From positions 62,001 through 126,000 of the forward strand of contig JBFMFU010000065.1 of assembly GCA_040751985.1 (NCBI GenBank): 64,000 nucleotides of DNA, given 5' to 3'. The translations under genes were made by a program, and so were the position numbers. Numbering within the stretch: the stretch's first letter is position 1; the number at the start of each line of letters is the position of its first letter. Positions 34,197-42,090 of the stretch are shown in pieces. This DNA is from Desulfoferula sp040751985 (GTDB lineage: Bacteria > Desulfobacterota > Desulfarculia > Desulfarculales > Desulfarculaceae). The notes beneath the pieces were generated by a model. It did no database searches, was not told where the DNA came from, and was given only the letters and a program-made list of their open reading frames with translations.

Positions 34197-35414
34197 ATGG
34201 CCGCGGTCAAGGAAAAGATAATCGCTCACGTGGACATGGACGCCTTTTTCGCGGCCGTGGAGGCCCTGGACCAGCCCGAGCTGGCCGGCCGGCCCATCAT
34301 CGTGGGCGGCGGCTCCCGGGGGGTGGTCTCGGCCGCCTCCTACGAGGCGCGGCGTTTCGGCGTGCGCTCGGCCATGCCCATGTTCAAGGCCCGCGCCCTC
34401 TGCCCCCAGGGGGTGTTCCTGCCCGGCCGCATGAGCCGTTACAGTCAGGTGAACCGGGTGGTGATGACGGTGCTGGGGCGCTTTTCGCCCCTACTGGAGC
34501 CGGTGAGCGTGGACGAGGCCTACCTGGACCTCAGCGGCACCCGGCGCCTGTGGGGCTCGGCCGCCGAGGCCGGCCGGGCCATCAAGGCCGCGGTGCAGGA
34601 GGCCACCGGCCTCACCTGCTCGGTGGGCCTGGCCCCGGTGCGCTTCCTGGCCAAGATCGCCAGCGACCGCGACAAGCCCGACGGCCTGACCGTGGTCAGC
34701 GACCTGGAGGCCTTTTTAGAGACCGTGACCCTGGCCGAGGTGCCGGGGGTGGGGGCCCGGGCCAGGGAGCGCCTGGCCCAGATGGGCCTCAAGCGCCTGG
34801 TGGAGCTGCGGACCCTGGGCCTGGAGCGGCTGGAGCGCATCATGGGCCGCTTCGGCCAGCGCCTGCACGAGCTGGCCTGGGGCATTGACGACACGGGGAT
34901 CAGCCCCGGCCGGCCGGTCAAGAGCGTGAGCAACGAGCTGACCCTGGAGGCCGACAGCGGCAACCGCGAGCTCTTGGCCGCCCACCTGCTGGCCCTGTGC
35001 CAGAAGGTGGCCCGCCGCCTGCGCCGCCACGACCTCATGGGCCGCACCGTGACCCTGAAGCTCAAGCACGCCGACCACCGCCTGATCACCCGCAGCCGCT
35101 CCCTGGCCGACTACACGGACCAGGCGGCCGAGATCTTCGCCGCCGCCCGGGAGCTGCTCAGGGGCTACCGGCCGCCGGGCCCCTTCCGGCTCATCGGGGT
35201 GGGGGTCAGCGGCCTGCTGGCCGCGGGCCAGGGCCCCCAGCCCCTGTTCGACGGCCAGGGCCGCCTGCGCCGCCAGGCCCTGAGCCGGGCCGAGGACGCC
35301 ATCGTGGCCCGCTTCGGCGAGGGGGCCCTCAGCCGGGCCGGCTCCCTGCCTGCCCGGCGGCCGGCCCTGGACCGCAAAGGCCCCAGCGGGCATAATAGGG
35401 GCAAGCCCAAATAG
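34197..35414 (+). CDS. dinB: DNA polymerase IV (Y-family)
   Basis: The protein has 405 residues. The palm motif HVDMDAFFAAVEALDQPEL gives the first catalytic Asp pair, and SVDEAYLDLSG the second Asp and Glu. FLAKIASDRDKPDGL and VPGVGARARERL (helix-hairpin-helix) follow, then the little-finger domain (SVSNELTLEADSGNRELL). The tail contains QPLFDGQGRLRR, in the place of the clamp-binding segment. It copies past DNA lesions with low fidelity. I see no clear LexA box in the short gap upstream. Confidence 0.9.
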   Translation: MAAVKEKIIAHVDMDAFFAAVEALDQPELAGRPIIVGGGSRGVVSAASYEARRFGVRSAMPMFKARALCPQGVFLPGRMSRYSQVNRVVMTVLGRFSPLLEPVSVDEAYLDLSGTRRLWGSAAEAGRAIKAAVQEATGLTCSVGLAPVRFLAKIASDRDKPDGLTVVSDLEAFLETVTLAEVPGVGARARERLAQMGLKRLVELRTLGLERLERIMGRFGQRLHELAWGIDDTGISPGRPVKSVSNELTLEADSGNRELLAAHLLALCQKVARRLRRHDLMGRTVTLKLKHADHRLITRSRSLADYTDQAAEIFAAARELLRGYRPPGPFRLIGVGVSGLLAAGQGPQPLFDGQGRLRRQALSRAEDAIVARFGEGALSRAGSLPARRPALDRKGPSGHNRGKPK

Positions 35415-35462
35415 ACCAGGCCGCCTCCCTGGAGGCGTCGCACCCAGCCGAGGAGCCCATCC

Positions 35463-36830
35463 ATGCCCAGCTTCGCCCAGACCCACAACCGGGTCACCAC
35501 CTACTACGTGCTACAGGACAAGCAGGACATCCTGCAGCAGTTGGTCCACGCCGCCCGCTGGAAAAAGCCAGTGCTGATCGTGCCGGCCCTGGCCAGCGAG
35601 TTCACCAACCCCGAGGCCCGTCCGGTGTTCGAGAACATCGTGGCCGAGCTGGCCGGGGCCAAGTATCTGGCCCAGGTGGTCTTCGGCCTGGACCAAGCCA
35701 GCGAAGACGACGTGCGCCTGCTGATAGAGATCTGCCAGCGGCACGAGATGATGAACTACATCATCCAGTGGAACGACGGCCCGGCCATCACCGGCATCTA
35801 CAACCTGCTGGCCGAGGCCGGCTTCGACCTCTCCCGCCGGGGCAAGGGCCGCAACGTGTTCATGAGCTTCGGAGTGGCCATCGCCCTGGGCGCCACCTGC
35901 GTGGGCATGCTGGACGCGGACATCAAGACCTTCCAGCGGCGGCACCTGGACCGCCTCTTCTTTCCCATCCTGGTGCACAACTACCCGTTCTGCAAGGCCT
36001 TTTACGCGCGCTGGGACGGCCAACGCCTGTTCGGCCGGGTCAAGCGCCTGCTCCTGGACCCGCTGCTACTGGCCCTGAAGCGCAAGTTCAGCGAGGGCAG
36101 CGAGGAGAAGGTGCTCCGGCTGGTGGACTTTCTCTTGTCCTTCGACTACCAGCTCTCGGGCGAGGTGGCCATGGACATGTGGCTGCTCAGGAAGATGCGC
36201 TACTCCCTGGACTGGGGCGTGGAGATCTTCACCCTCATCGAGGTCTTCCGCAAGGCCTCCCACGTGGCCCAGGTGGAGTTCACCCGCGAGGGCTTTGACC
36301 ACAAGCACCAGCGGGTGAGCGTGGACGACCCCAAGACCGGCCTGCATAAGATGTCCCTGGACATCATCGCCACCCTGCTGCACGCCCTGATCGTGGAGGA
36401 GGGCCTGGAGGTGGGAGAGGAGTTCTTCCGGGACCTGGCCCTGACCTACGAGTCCATCGCCGAGGAGATCATCAAGAAGTACTCGGACAACGCCGAGTTC
36501 AACAACCTCAAATACGACCGGGACGTGGAGGAGGAGATGGTCTACCAGGTGCTCTCGCGGGCCATCGTGCAAACCGGCGACAACCTGACCTCGCCCGGCC
36601 ACCTGGCCGACATGATGCTGCGCTTCACGGCCAGCCACCCGGAGTTCAAGCCCTACGTGGACCAGGGCCTGCAGCAGACCATCCTGAGCCTGGAGGAGCG
36701 GCTCAAGGAGGAGTCGCTGAACGTGCGGCACCTGCCCTCCTGGGAGCGCATCCTCTGGAAGCTGCCCGAGCTGAGCAGCAGCATCGTGGACGCCCTGGAG
36801 GAGGACAAGCAGCGGTTTAAGACGACTTGA
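35463..36830 (+). CDS. GT81-like glycosyltransferase (glucosyl/mannosyl-3-phosphoglycerate synthase type)
   Basis: This 455-residue protein begins VLIVPALASEF, as in GT-A fold enzymes. The metal site MLDADIKTF lies near residue 150. MWLLRKMRYSLDWGVEIFTLIEVF, DHKHQRVSVDDPKTGL and KMSLDIIATLLHALI are typical of glycosyltransferases related to GpgS, which make glucosyl-3-phosphoglycerate, a compatible-solute precursor. The ~100-residue helical C-terminal part is longer than in minimal GpgS. A matching phosphatase is not adjacent, though an inositol-phosphatase-like gene is 1.6 kb upstream. Exact sugar and acceptor are inferred. Confidence 0.7.
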   Translation: MPSFAQTHNRVTTYYVLQDKQDILQQLVHAARWKKPVLIVPALASEFTNPEARPVFENIVAELAGAKYLAQVVFGLDQASEDDVRLLIEICQRHEMMNYIIQWNDGPAITGIYNLLAEAGFDLSRRGKGRNVFMSFGVAIALGATCVGMLDADIKTFQRRHLDRLFFPILVHNYPFCKAFYARWDGQRLFGRVKRLLLDPLLLALKRKFSEGSEEKVLRLVDFLLSFDYQLSGEVAMDMWLLRKMRYSLDWGVEIFTLIEVFRKASHVAQVEFTREGFDHKHQRVSVDDPKTGLHKMSLDIIATLLHALIVEEGLEVGEEFFRDLALTYESIAEEIIKKYSDNAEFNNLKYDRDVEEEMVYQVLSRAIVQTGDNLTSPGHLADMMLRFTASHPEFKPYVDQGLQQTILSLEERLKEESLNVRHLPSWERILWKLPELSSSIVDALEEDKQRFKTT

Positions 36831-36859
36831 GTGCGCCCGAACCAGACACCCGCGCCCTT

Positions 36860-36875
36860 CCCAGGCGGCCCTGGG
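36860..36875 (+). repeat. Hairpin between glycosyltransferase and small gene
   Basis: CCCAGG/CCTGGG with a CGGC loop, flanked by further GC-rich partial pairing and a GTGCGC/GCGCAC outer match. No T tract, so it may be an mRNA processing or partial termination point. Confidence 0.35.
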
Positions 36876-36923
36876 CGGGGCGCGCACGCATCGATAGTTA
36901 GAACAAAAGGAAGGATTAAGCTC

Positions 36924-37208
36924 TTGGCCAGCGACTATGATCAGCTAACCGTGCAGTACGAAGAGGACGGCGAGGTCCTGGTGGAGCAGTTGGACAAGCT
37001 GGTGCTCAACAAGGGCCAGTGGACCACGGTGCTGTTCCTCTACCGCGAGCGCGACCGAACCACCGGCCAGTTCGGCCCGGCCAAGGCCGGCCTGCGCCGC
37101 TACCAGAAGGTGGCCGGCCAGTTCCGCAAGCGCGACGCCATCAACTTCAGCGTCAAGACCGCGCCCCTGGTGGTGGAGCAGCTTAAAAAATGGTTTGCGC
37201 TGGGCTGA
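36924..37208 (+). CDS. Conserved small protein of unknown function
   Basis: A 94-residue protein with a compact alpha/beta look: DQLTVQYEEDGEVLVEQLDK, LNKGQWTTVLFLYRERD, GLRRYQKVAGQF, and a C-terminal helix VVEQLKKWF. I remember similar proteins with KGxWxTxxFLYxD and RRYQK in many deltaproteobacteria, but no function. The TTG at 36924 follows GGAAGGATTAAGCTC. It lies between the glycosyltransferase and asparagine-synthetase-like genes on the same strand; the next gene begins eight bases after its stop. Confidence 0.6.
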   Translation: MASDYDQLTVQYEEDGEVLVEQLDKLVLNKGQWTTVLFLYRERDRTTGQFGPAKAGLRRYQKVAGQFRKRDAINFSVKTAPLVVEQLKKWFALG

Positions 37209-37215
37209 GCCAGTC

Positions 37216-38790
37216 ATGAGGGCGCCCCTGCTCATGGAGTTCGCCAGCGCCCGGCTGGAGCTGAACCGCCTGCCGGAGCTGGCGCCCAGCCAGACCCTGG
37301 ACCTGCCTGGCGCCCAGGCCCATCTCTTCGGCCGGCCGGGCTGGCTGGTGAACTACCGCGAGCTGGCCTATGAGGGCGCCGAGGCGGCCCTGGCCGCCCT
37401 GCCCGAGCTGCTGAGCGCCTATTTGGCCGACCCGGCCCAGGGCCGCCACCTCCTGGCCCGGCTCTCCGGGGCCTTCCTGCTGCTCATCGCCCGCGGCGGC
37501 CGCCTGGAGCAGGTGATCACCTCCGACGAGCTGCCCAACTTGGTCTACTGGCATCGGCGCCAGGGCCAGGTGGTCATCACCGACCACTGGCGGGACTTCG
37601 CCCTGGGCCGCGACCTCAAGAACCCGGCCGCCTACAGCCTCCCCAACCTGCGCTGGTTCAGCGCCCGCAAGACCTGCATTCCGGGCCAGACCTGGCTGGA
37701 GGGCCTGTACCGCCTGCGGCCGGCCACCATCTATCGGCTGGAGGGCGACGGCCTGGTGGAGCAGGCGGCGGTGTACCCCCTGCCGGTGCCGGGCCAGAGG
37801 CTGGGCAACGATGAGCTGTACGCGGTGGTGGGCCGGCGTCTGGGGCCCGGCCCCTTCAGCCTCTGCTACAGCACCGGCATCGACTCCCACCACCTGCTCA
37901 GCTCCCTGGCCCCGCGGGTGCGGGATGTGTGCACCATCTACTACAGCGCGCCCTTCCAGGACCAGGAGCGCAGCCGGGAGGCCTCCGCGGCCCTGGTCAA
38001 CTGCCTGGCCGCGGGCAAGCCCTACACCCCGGTGGCCGTGGACCTGACCGACCCCAGCCAGGTGCCCTTCACCGAGCACGCGGTGCTGACCGACCCCTTC
38101 GCCGCCCACCACTCCTGCTCCATGTACCGCCTGTTCGCCGCGGCCCAGAGCCAGCAGGTGGTCACCGGCCAGAACGCGGACACCATGCAGTTCTTCGCCC
38201 TCACCTCGCGCATGGGGCCCAAGGAGCTCTTGTTTAAGAGCCCGGCCTCGCGCCAGAGCCCGGCAGGCCGGCTCTACTACCGCTGGTCCGCGGCCCGCTC
38301 CTTTGGCCGGCCGCCTCTGGGCGGCATGCTGGAGCGGCGCATGCTCCTGGGCCTGGGCGACCAGATGGCCCGGCTCACCGGCCCCCACGGCTACTGGCCC
38401 ATCTTTTACTTCAAGCGCATCCACAACATGACCACCGGCAACACGGCCCTGTTCAAGAACGCCGCCCGCTACTGGGGAAAGCAGGTATTCTTCCCCTACA
38501 CCGAGCCCCTGGTGTTCTATGTGGCCGCCTACTACCGCCGGCCCCTGCGCCTGCTGCTGAACCCCAAGGGCCCCCTCAAGGCCCGCTACCACTACCTACG
38601 CCACAGCCAGATAGAGCTGCCCTTTGGCCAGGGCCGGCCCTTCCGGGAAAGCCCCCTGTTCGCCCAGGCCGCCCAGGGCCTGGAGCGGGTGCAGCCGCAG
38701 CTAAAGGCCTTCTTCGAGACCCAGGTGCGCGAACCCATGGCCCTGGTGGTGCTCTACACCTTCGCCCGCCTGGCCCTGAAGGGGCGCTAG
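37216..38790 (+). CDS. Asparagine-synthetase-like protein lacking the N-terminal catalytic Cys
   Basis: This 524-residue protein has an N-terminal half resembling the class II amidotransferase domain (LLARLSGAFLLLIARG, ISDEL-type strand, FSARKTCIPGQTWLEGLYRL). The ATP-pyrophosphatase half starts with a P-loop-like CYSTGIDSHHLLSSL near residue 217 and continues with TGQNADTMQFF. The Cys at position 2 that forms the glutaminase nucleophile in AsnB is absent from every nearby start (MRAPLLMEF here). It therefore cannot hydrolyse glutamine in the usual way and probably joins an acid to an amine directly or uses free ammonia, as in beta-lactam synthetase-like or lasso-peptide enzymes. Product unknown. 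Confidence 0.7.
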   Translation: MRAPLLMEFASARLELNRLPELAPSQTLDLPGAQAHLFGRPGWLVNYRELAYEGAEAALAALPELLSAYLADPAQGRHLLARLSGAFLLLIARGGRLEQVITSDELPNLVYWHRRQGQVVITDHWRDFALGRDLKNPAAYSLPNLRWFSARKTCIPGQTWLEGLYRLRPATIYRLEGDGLVEQAAVYPLPVPGQRLGNDELYAVVGRRLGPGPFSLCYSTGIDSHHLLSSLAPRVRDVCTIYYSAPFQDQERSREASAALVNCLAAGKPYTPVAVDLTDPSQVPFTEHAVLTDPFAAHHSCSMYRLFAAAQSQQVVTGQNADTMQFFALTSRMGPKELLFKSPASRQSPAGRLYYRWSAARSFGRPPLGGMLERRMLLGLGDQMARLTGPHGYWPIFYFKRIHNMTTGNTALFKNAARYWGKQVFFPYTEPLVFYVAAYYRRPLRLLLNPKGPLKARYHYLRHSQIELPFGQGRPFRESPLFAQAAQGLERVQPQLKAFFETQVREPMALVVLYTFARLALKGR

Positions 38791-38830
38791 AGGGGGCCCC
38801 CGGCGGGTTGGCTGCGGCCTTAATGTTATG

Positions 38831-38843
38831 TTAGGCTGCCTAA
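38831..38843. promoter_or_regulatory. DtxR-like inverted repeat upstream of the MBL-fold gene
   Basis: TTAGGCTGCCTAA is a perfect inverted repeat (TTAGGC, one central base, GCCTAA) in an AT-rich patch 46 bases before the start at 38890. Its half-sites resemble the TTAGG/CCTAA half-sites of DtxR/IdeR operators, and this window also encodes a DtxR-type regulator. No experimental link. Confidence 0.3.
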
Positions 38844-38889
38844 TTGTCGGGTCCTGTGCGTCGGACCAGCATTCCGCGGAGGCCAAGCG

Positions 38890-39705
38890 GTGAGGTTTAC
38901 TTTCTGGGGAACCCGAGGCTCCATTCCAGTGCCCGGACCCAGCACCCTGCGCTACGGCGGCAACAGCACCTGCTGCGAGCTGGACCTGGACGGGCAGCGG
39001 GTGATCATCGACGCCGGCTCGGGCATCCGCCCTCTGGGCCACACCCTGGGGCCGGAGCCGGGCGAGCTGATCCTCCTGCTCACCCACCTGCACTGGGACC
39101 ACGTCATGGGCTTCCCCTTCTTCGCCCCGGCCTACTCCCCCCAGGCCGTAATCCGGGTGGGGGGCTGGCCCCGGGGCCTGCCCGGCCTGGAGCAGATGTT
39201 CCACTCGGTGCACGCCCAGGGATATTTCCCCATTGACTTCAAAGACCTGCACGCAGAAATCCAGCGCGATCCCTCCCTGGACCCGCCCCGCTTTGCCATC
39301 GGCCGCCACCAGATAACTACCATCCCCCTCAACCACCCTCAGGGCGCCATCGGCTACCGCCTGGAGGGCCCCGGCGGGGCGCTGGTGTTCATCACCGACA
39401 ATGAGCTGGACCCCCTTGCCCCGGCCCCGCCCAAGCTGGTGGAGTTCTGCCGCGGGGCCGACATCCTTATCCACGACGCCCAGTTCCTGCCCCCGGAGAT
39501 GGCCCTGCGCCGGGGCTGGGGCCACTCGGATTGGGCCAGCGCCCTGCGCCTGGCCCAGGCCGCCGGGGTGGGCCGGCTGCTACTGACCCACCACGACCCC
39601 AGCCGCGACGACCAGGCCCTGGAGCGCCTGGCGAGCGAGGCCCAGGCCCAGGCCGGCGACCTGGCCGTGGAAGCGGCCGCCGAAGGCCAGGTGCTGGAGC
39701 TTTAG
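38890..39705 (+). CDS. Metallo-beta-lactamase-fold hydrolase
   Basis: A 271-residue protein. Metal ligands: THLHWDHVMGF (HxHxDH), His in NHPQGAIGYRL, Asp in FITDNE and LIHDAQF, and a last His in LLLTHHDPSRDD. The N-terminus FTFWGTRGSIPVPG and GHSDWASALRLA are typical of the RNase Z/PhnP-like branch, acting on phosphodiesters or related esters. GGAGGCCAAGCG precedes the GTG start. The GTG context and a 99-base AT-containing gap suggest its own promoter. Confidence 0.8.
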   Translation: MRFTFWGTRGSIPVPGPSTLRYGGNSTCCELDLDGQRVIIDAGSGIRPLGHTLGPEPGELILLLTHLHWDHVMGFPFFAPAYSPQAVIRVGGWPRGLPGLEQMFHSVHAQGYFPIDFKDLHAEIQRDPSLDPPRFAIGRHQITTIPLNHPQGAIGYRLEGPGGALVFITDNELDPLAPAPPKLVEFCRGADILIHDAQFLPPEMALRRGWGHSDWASALRLAQAAGVGRLLLTHHDPSRDDQALERLASEAQAQAGDLAVEAAAEGQVLEL

Positions 39706-39800
39706 GGGGCGGCAAGGCGTGCTCGAGGATACTCCCCAGCCGGGGGGGCGGGGGTGTAAGATAGTGCAACTGCGGACAATCGGCCTGGGGGAAGGATGAG

Positions 39801-40820
39801 ATGCGCATCGCCTTTCTAATGGACCCCTTGGAGTCCATCCAGCCGGACATGGAGACCACCAGCTGGCTGATGTACGAGTGCAACCAGCGGGGGCACCAGG
39901 TCTTTTTCCTGGAGCCCCACGACATCTACGCCCGCGGCTCCCGCCTGGTGGCCCGCATGCGCGATGTCAGCGTGGCCCCGGACCTGCCCATGGACCAGTA
40001 CTGGGCCCGGGCCATCGGCTGCCTGCGCAAGGAGGAGCTGATCTTCGAGGAGATCATCGAGATCGACGCCCTGTTCCTGCGCAAGGACCCGCCCCTGATC
40101 CACCAGACCATGGAGTTCCTGACCCCGGTGCAGGACCAGATGTTCATCATCAACTCCACCACCGGCCAGATGGCGGCCAACAGCAAGCTGTACCTGCTCA
40201 ACTTCCCCGAGATTATCCCCGAGACCCACATCTCCCGCGACCCCGCCCGCCTGCGCAAGATCATCGACGAGTTCGGCGGCGACATGGTGGTCAAGCCCCT
40301 GTCTCGCTCCCGGGGCGAGGGAGTGATAAAGGTCAGCTCCGCGGACCGGGATAACCTCAACTCCCTGATCCACTACTACGTGCACTCCTACCTGCCCTAC
40401 CCCCAGCGCGAGGTGATCATGGTGCAGGAGTATCTGCACGAGGTCAAAGAGCAGGGCGACGTGCGCATCATGCTCTTGGGCGGGGAGATCGTGGGGGCCA
40501 TGCGCCGCATCCCGGCCGAGGGCGACTTCCGCACCAACATCCACGCCGGGGCCAGGCCGGCCAAGCACGAGATCACCGAGACCGACCGGCGCATCTGCCG
40601 CACCATCCAGCCGCGCCTCTTAGCCGACGGGCTGCTGTTCGTGGGCATCGACATCATCGGCGACAAGCTGGTGGAGATCAACGTGGTCAGCCCCGGCGGC
40701 ATCCCGCGCATCAACCGCCTGAACAACGACCAGATCGAAAAGCGGGTCATCGACTTCGTGGAGGAGCACGCCGCCAGGGTCAAGGCGTCGCCGGCGGCGG
40801 CGATGAGGATGGGTTCGTGA
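39801..40820 (+). CDS. Glutathione-synthetase-like ATP-grasp ligase
   Basis: The protein has 339 residues. The GshB N-terminal domain (MRIAFLMDPLESIQPDMETT, FLRKDPPLIHQTMEFL) is followed by an ATP-grasp domain (MVVKPLSRSRGEGVIKV, EYLHEVKEQGDVRIMLLGGE, GGIPRINRL after the EINVVSP metal site). It would join an amino acid to a carboxylate, as glutathione synthetase joins Gly to gamma-Glu-Cys. No gshA is visible in the window, so glutathione itself is not certain. Its stop overlaps the start of an N-formylglutamate amidohydrolase gene by four bases. GGGGGAAGGATGAG precedes the ATG. Confidence 0.8.
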   Translation: MRIAFLMDPLESIQPDMETTSWLMYECNQRGHQVFFLEPHDIYARGSRLVARMRDVSVAPDLPMDQYWARAIGCLRKEELIFEEIIEIDALFLRKDPPLIHQTMEFLTPVQDQMFIINSTTGQMAANSKLYLLNFPEIIPETHISRDPARLRKIIDEFGGDMVVKPLSRSRGEGVIKVSSADRDNLNSLIHYYVHSYLPYPQREVIMVQEYLHEVKEQGDVRIMLLGGEIVGAMRRIPAEGDFRTNIHAGARPAKHEITETDRRICRTIQPRLLADGLLFVGIDIIGDKLVEINVVSPGGIPRINRLNNDQIEKRVIDFVEEHAARVKASPAAAMRMGS

Positions 40821-41590
40821 GCCTGCCCTTCGTCTTCACCCTGCCCCACAGTTCCCAGGAGGTGCCGGCGGAGGTGCGCCCGGACCTGGCCCTGGGCCAG
40901 GAGCAGATCTTCGCCAACGTGGACCTGGGCGCCTCCGAGGTCTTCGCCGACCAGCCCGGCCTGGCCGTGCTGCCGGCCGACTACTCCCGCCTGGTGGTGG
41001 ACCTGAACCGCAACGCCCTCAACCACGGGGCCAAGGGGGTGATCGCGGCCACGGACTACACCGGCCGGGCCATCTTCCGCCCCGGCCGGGAGCCGGACGC
41101 GGACACGGTGCGCCTGCGGGTGGAGCGCTACTGGCTGCCCTGGCACGGGCGGCTGGATAAGCTGTTAAACACCCCCGGCTGCAAGGGGCTCATCGACTGC
41201 CACTCCCTGGACGGCACCGGCCCGGCCGAGGCCCCGGACCCCGGCCAGCGGCGCGCCGACCTGACCCTGGGCAACAACGGCGGCCCGGAAGGGGAGCCCC
41301 ACCCGGCCAAGGAGGGCCGCCTGGCCTGCCCGCCGCCGGTGCTGCAGGCCCTGGGCCGGGCCCTGGAGCGGCGCGGCCTGTCCGTGGCCTACAACCAGCC
41401 CTACTCCGGGGGCTACATCGCCCAGCACTACGGCCCCCGGCTGCAGGCCCAAGGGGCCTTCGCCCTGCAGATCGAGATCAACAAGGACTTGTTGGCCGAG
41501 GCCGGCTACACCAGGGTGCGGCCGGAGCGGGCGGCGGAACTCAGGCGGTTGGTGGCGGAGGCCCTGCAGGAGCTGGCGGCTGGTCTGTGA
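40817..41590 (+). CDS. N-formylglutamate amidohydrolase family protein
   Basis: This 257-residue protein has LPHSSQEVP near the start, DYSRLVVDLNRN, IDCHSLDGTG and the late INKDL segment, the metal and active-site regions of the FGase family (HutG-like). The family removes N-formyl or cleaves related amides of Glu. Coupling to the GshB-like gene (GTGA overlap) suggests peptide or glutamyl-compound metabolism rather than histidine breakdown; no hut genes are nearby. The 3' end overlaps the convergent cNMP-binding gene by 50 bases. Confidence 0.8.
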   Translation: MSLPFVFTLPHSSQEVPAEVRPDLALGQEQIFANVDLGASEVFADQPGLAVLPADYSRLVVDLNRNALNHGAKGVIAATDYTGRAIFRPGREPDADTVRLRVERYWLPWHGRLDKLLNTPGCKGLIDCHSLDGTGPAEAPDPGQRRADLTLGNNGGPEGEPHPAKEGRLACPPPVLQALGRALERRGLSVAYNQPYSGGYIAQHYGPRLQAQGAFALQIEINKDLLAEAGYTRVRPERAAELRRLVAEALQELAAGL

Positions 41591-42068
41591 GCGCCCGCTG
41601 GGGCAGCTCGCACACGGGCATGGCGTGGATGCGGTGGTGCAGGGCCCGCACCCGCCGGGACAGCTCCTTGCAGATCTGCAGCGCCACCTGAGGGTATTCG
41701 CGCACCGTCTCCTCGAACTCCCGCTTGTGCAGCACCAGCAAATGCGCCTCGCCCAGGGCGGTGACCGTGGCCGAGCGGGGGGCGTCGTCGAACAGAGACA
41801 TTTCGCCCACGTAGTCGCCCTCGCCCAGGCGGGCCAGCTCCAGGGCGCAGCCGTCCTCGCCCATCTGGGTCACGCTCACCTCGCCGCGCACGATCAGGAA
41901 CATGCTGTCGCCGGGGTCGTCCTTCTTGATGAACACCTCGCCGGGCTGGGCCTCATAGTCCTGGCACACCGAGGCCACCGCGGCCAGCTCGGCCACGGCC
42001 AGGGCCTCGAAAATCTCCATGCGGCGCAGCAGGAGAATCTTCTCCGACAGGCTGGTTTTCTGGGGCAT
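41541..42068 (-). CDS. Cyclic-nucleotide-binding domain protein without DNA-binding domain
   Basis: A 175-residue protein. Residues ~12-130 are a Crp-type cNMP barrel (IFEALAVAELAAVASVCQ, VFIKKDDPGDSMFLIVRGEV, the phosphate-binding-like GDYVGEMSLFDDAPRSATV). After a helix the chain ends in a Pro-rich tail; there is no helix-turn-helix. It follows the NTT-like/HEAT carrier by 22 bases on the same strand. I recall single-chain carriers of this type that carry HEAT repeats and a cNMP domain together, so this looks like the separate regulatory part. GAGGAGGCCAAG precedes the ATG. Confidence 0.8.
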   Translation of the reverse strand: MPQKTSLSEKILLLRRMEIFEALAVAELAAVASVCQDYEAQPGEVFIKKDDPGDSMFLIVRGEVSVTQMGEDGCALELARLGEGDYVGEMSLFDDAPRSATVTALGEAHLLVLHKREFEETVREYPQVALQICKELSRRVRALHHRIHAMPVCELPQRALTDQPPAPAGPPPPTA

Positions 42069-42090
42069 CTTGGCCTCCTCCCCCCTTGGC

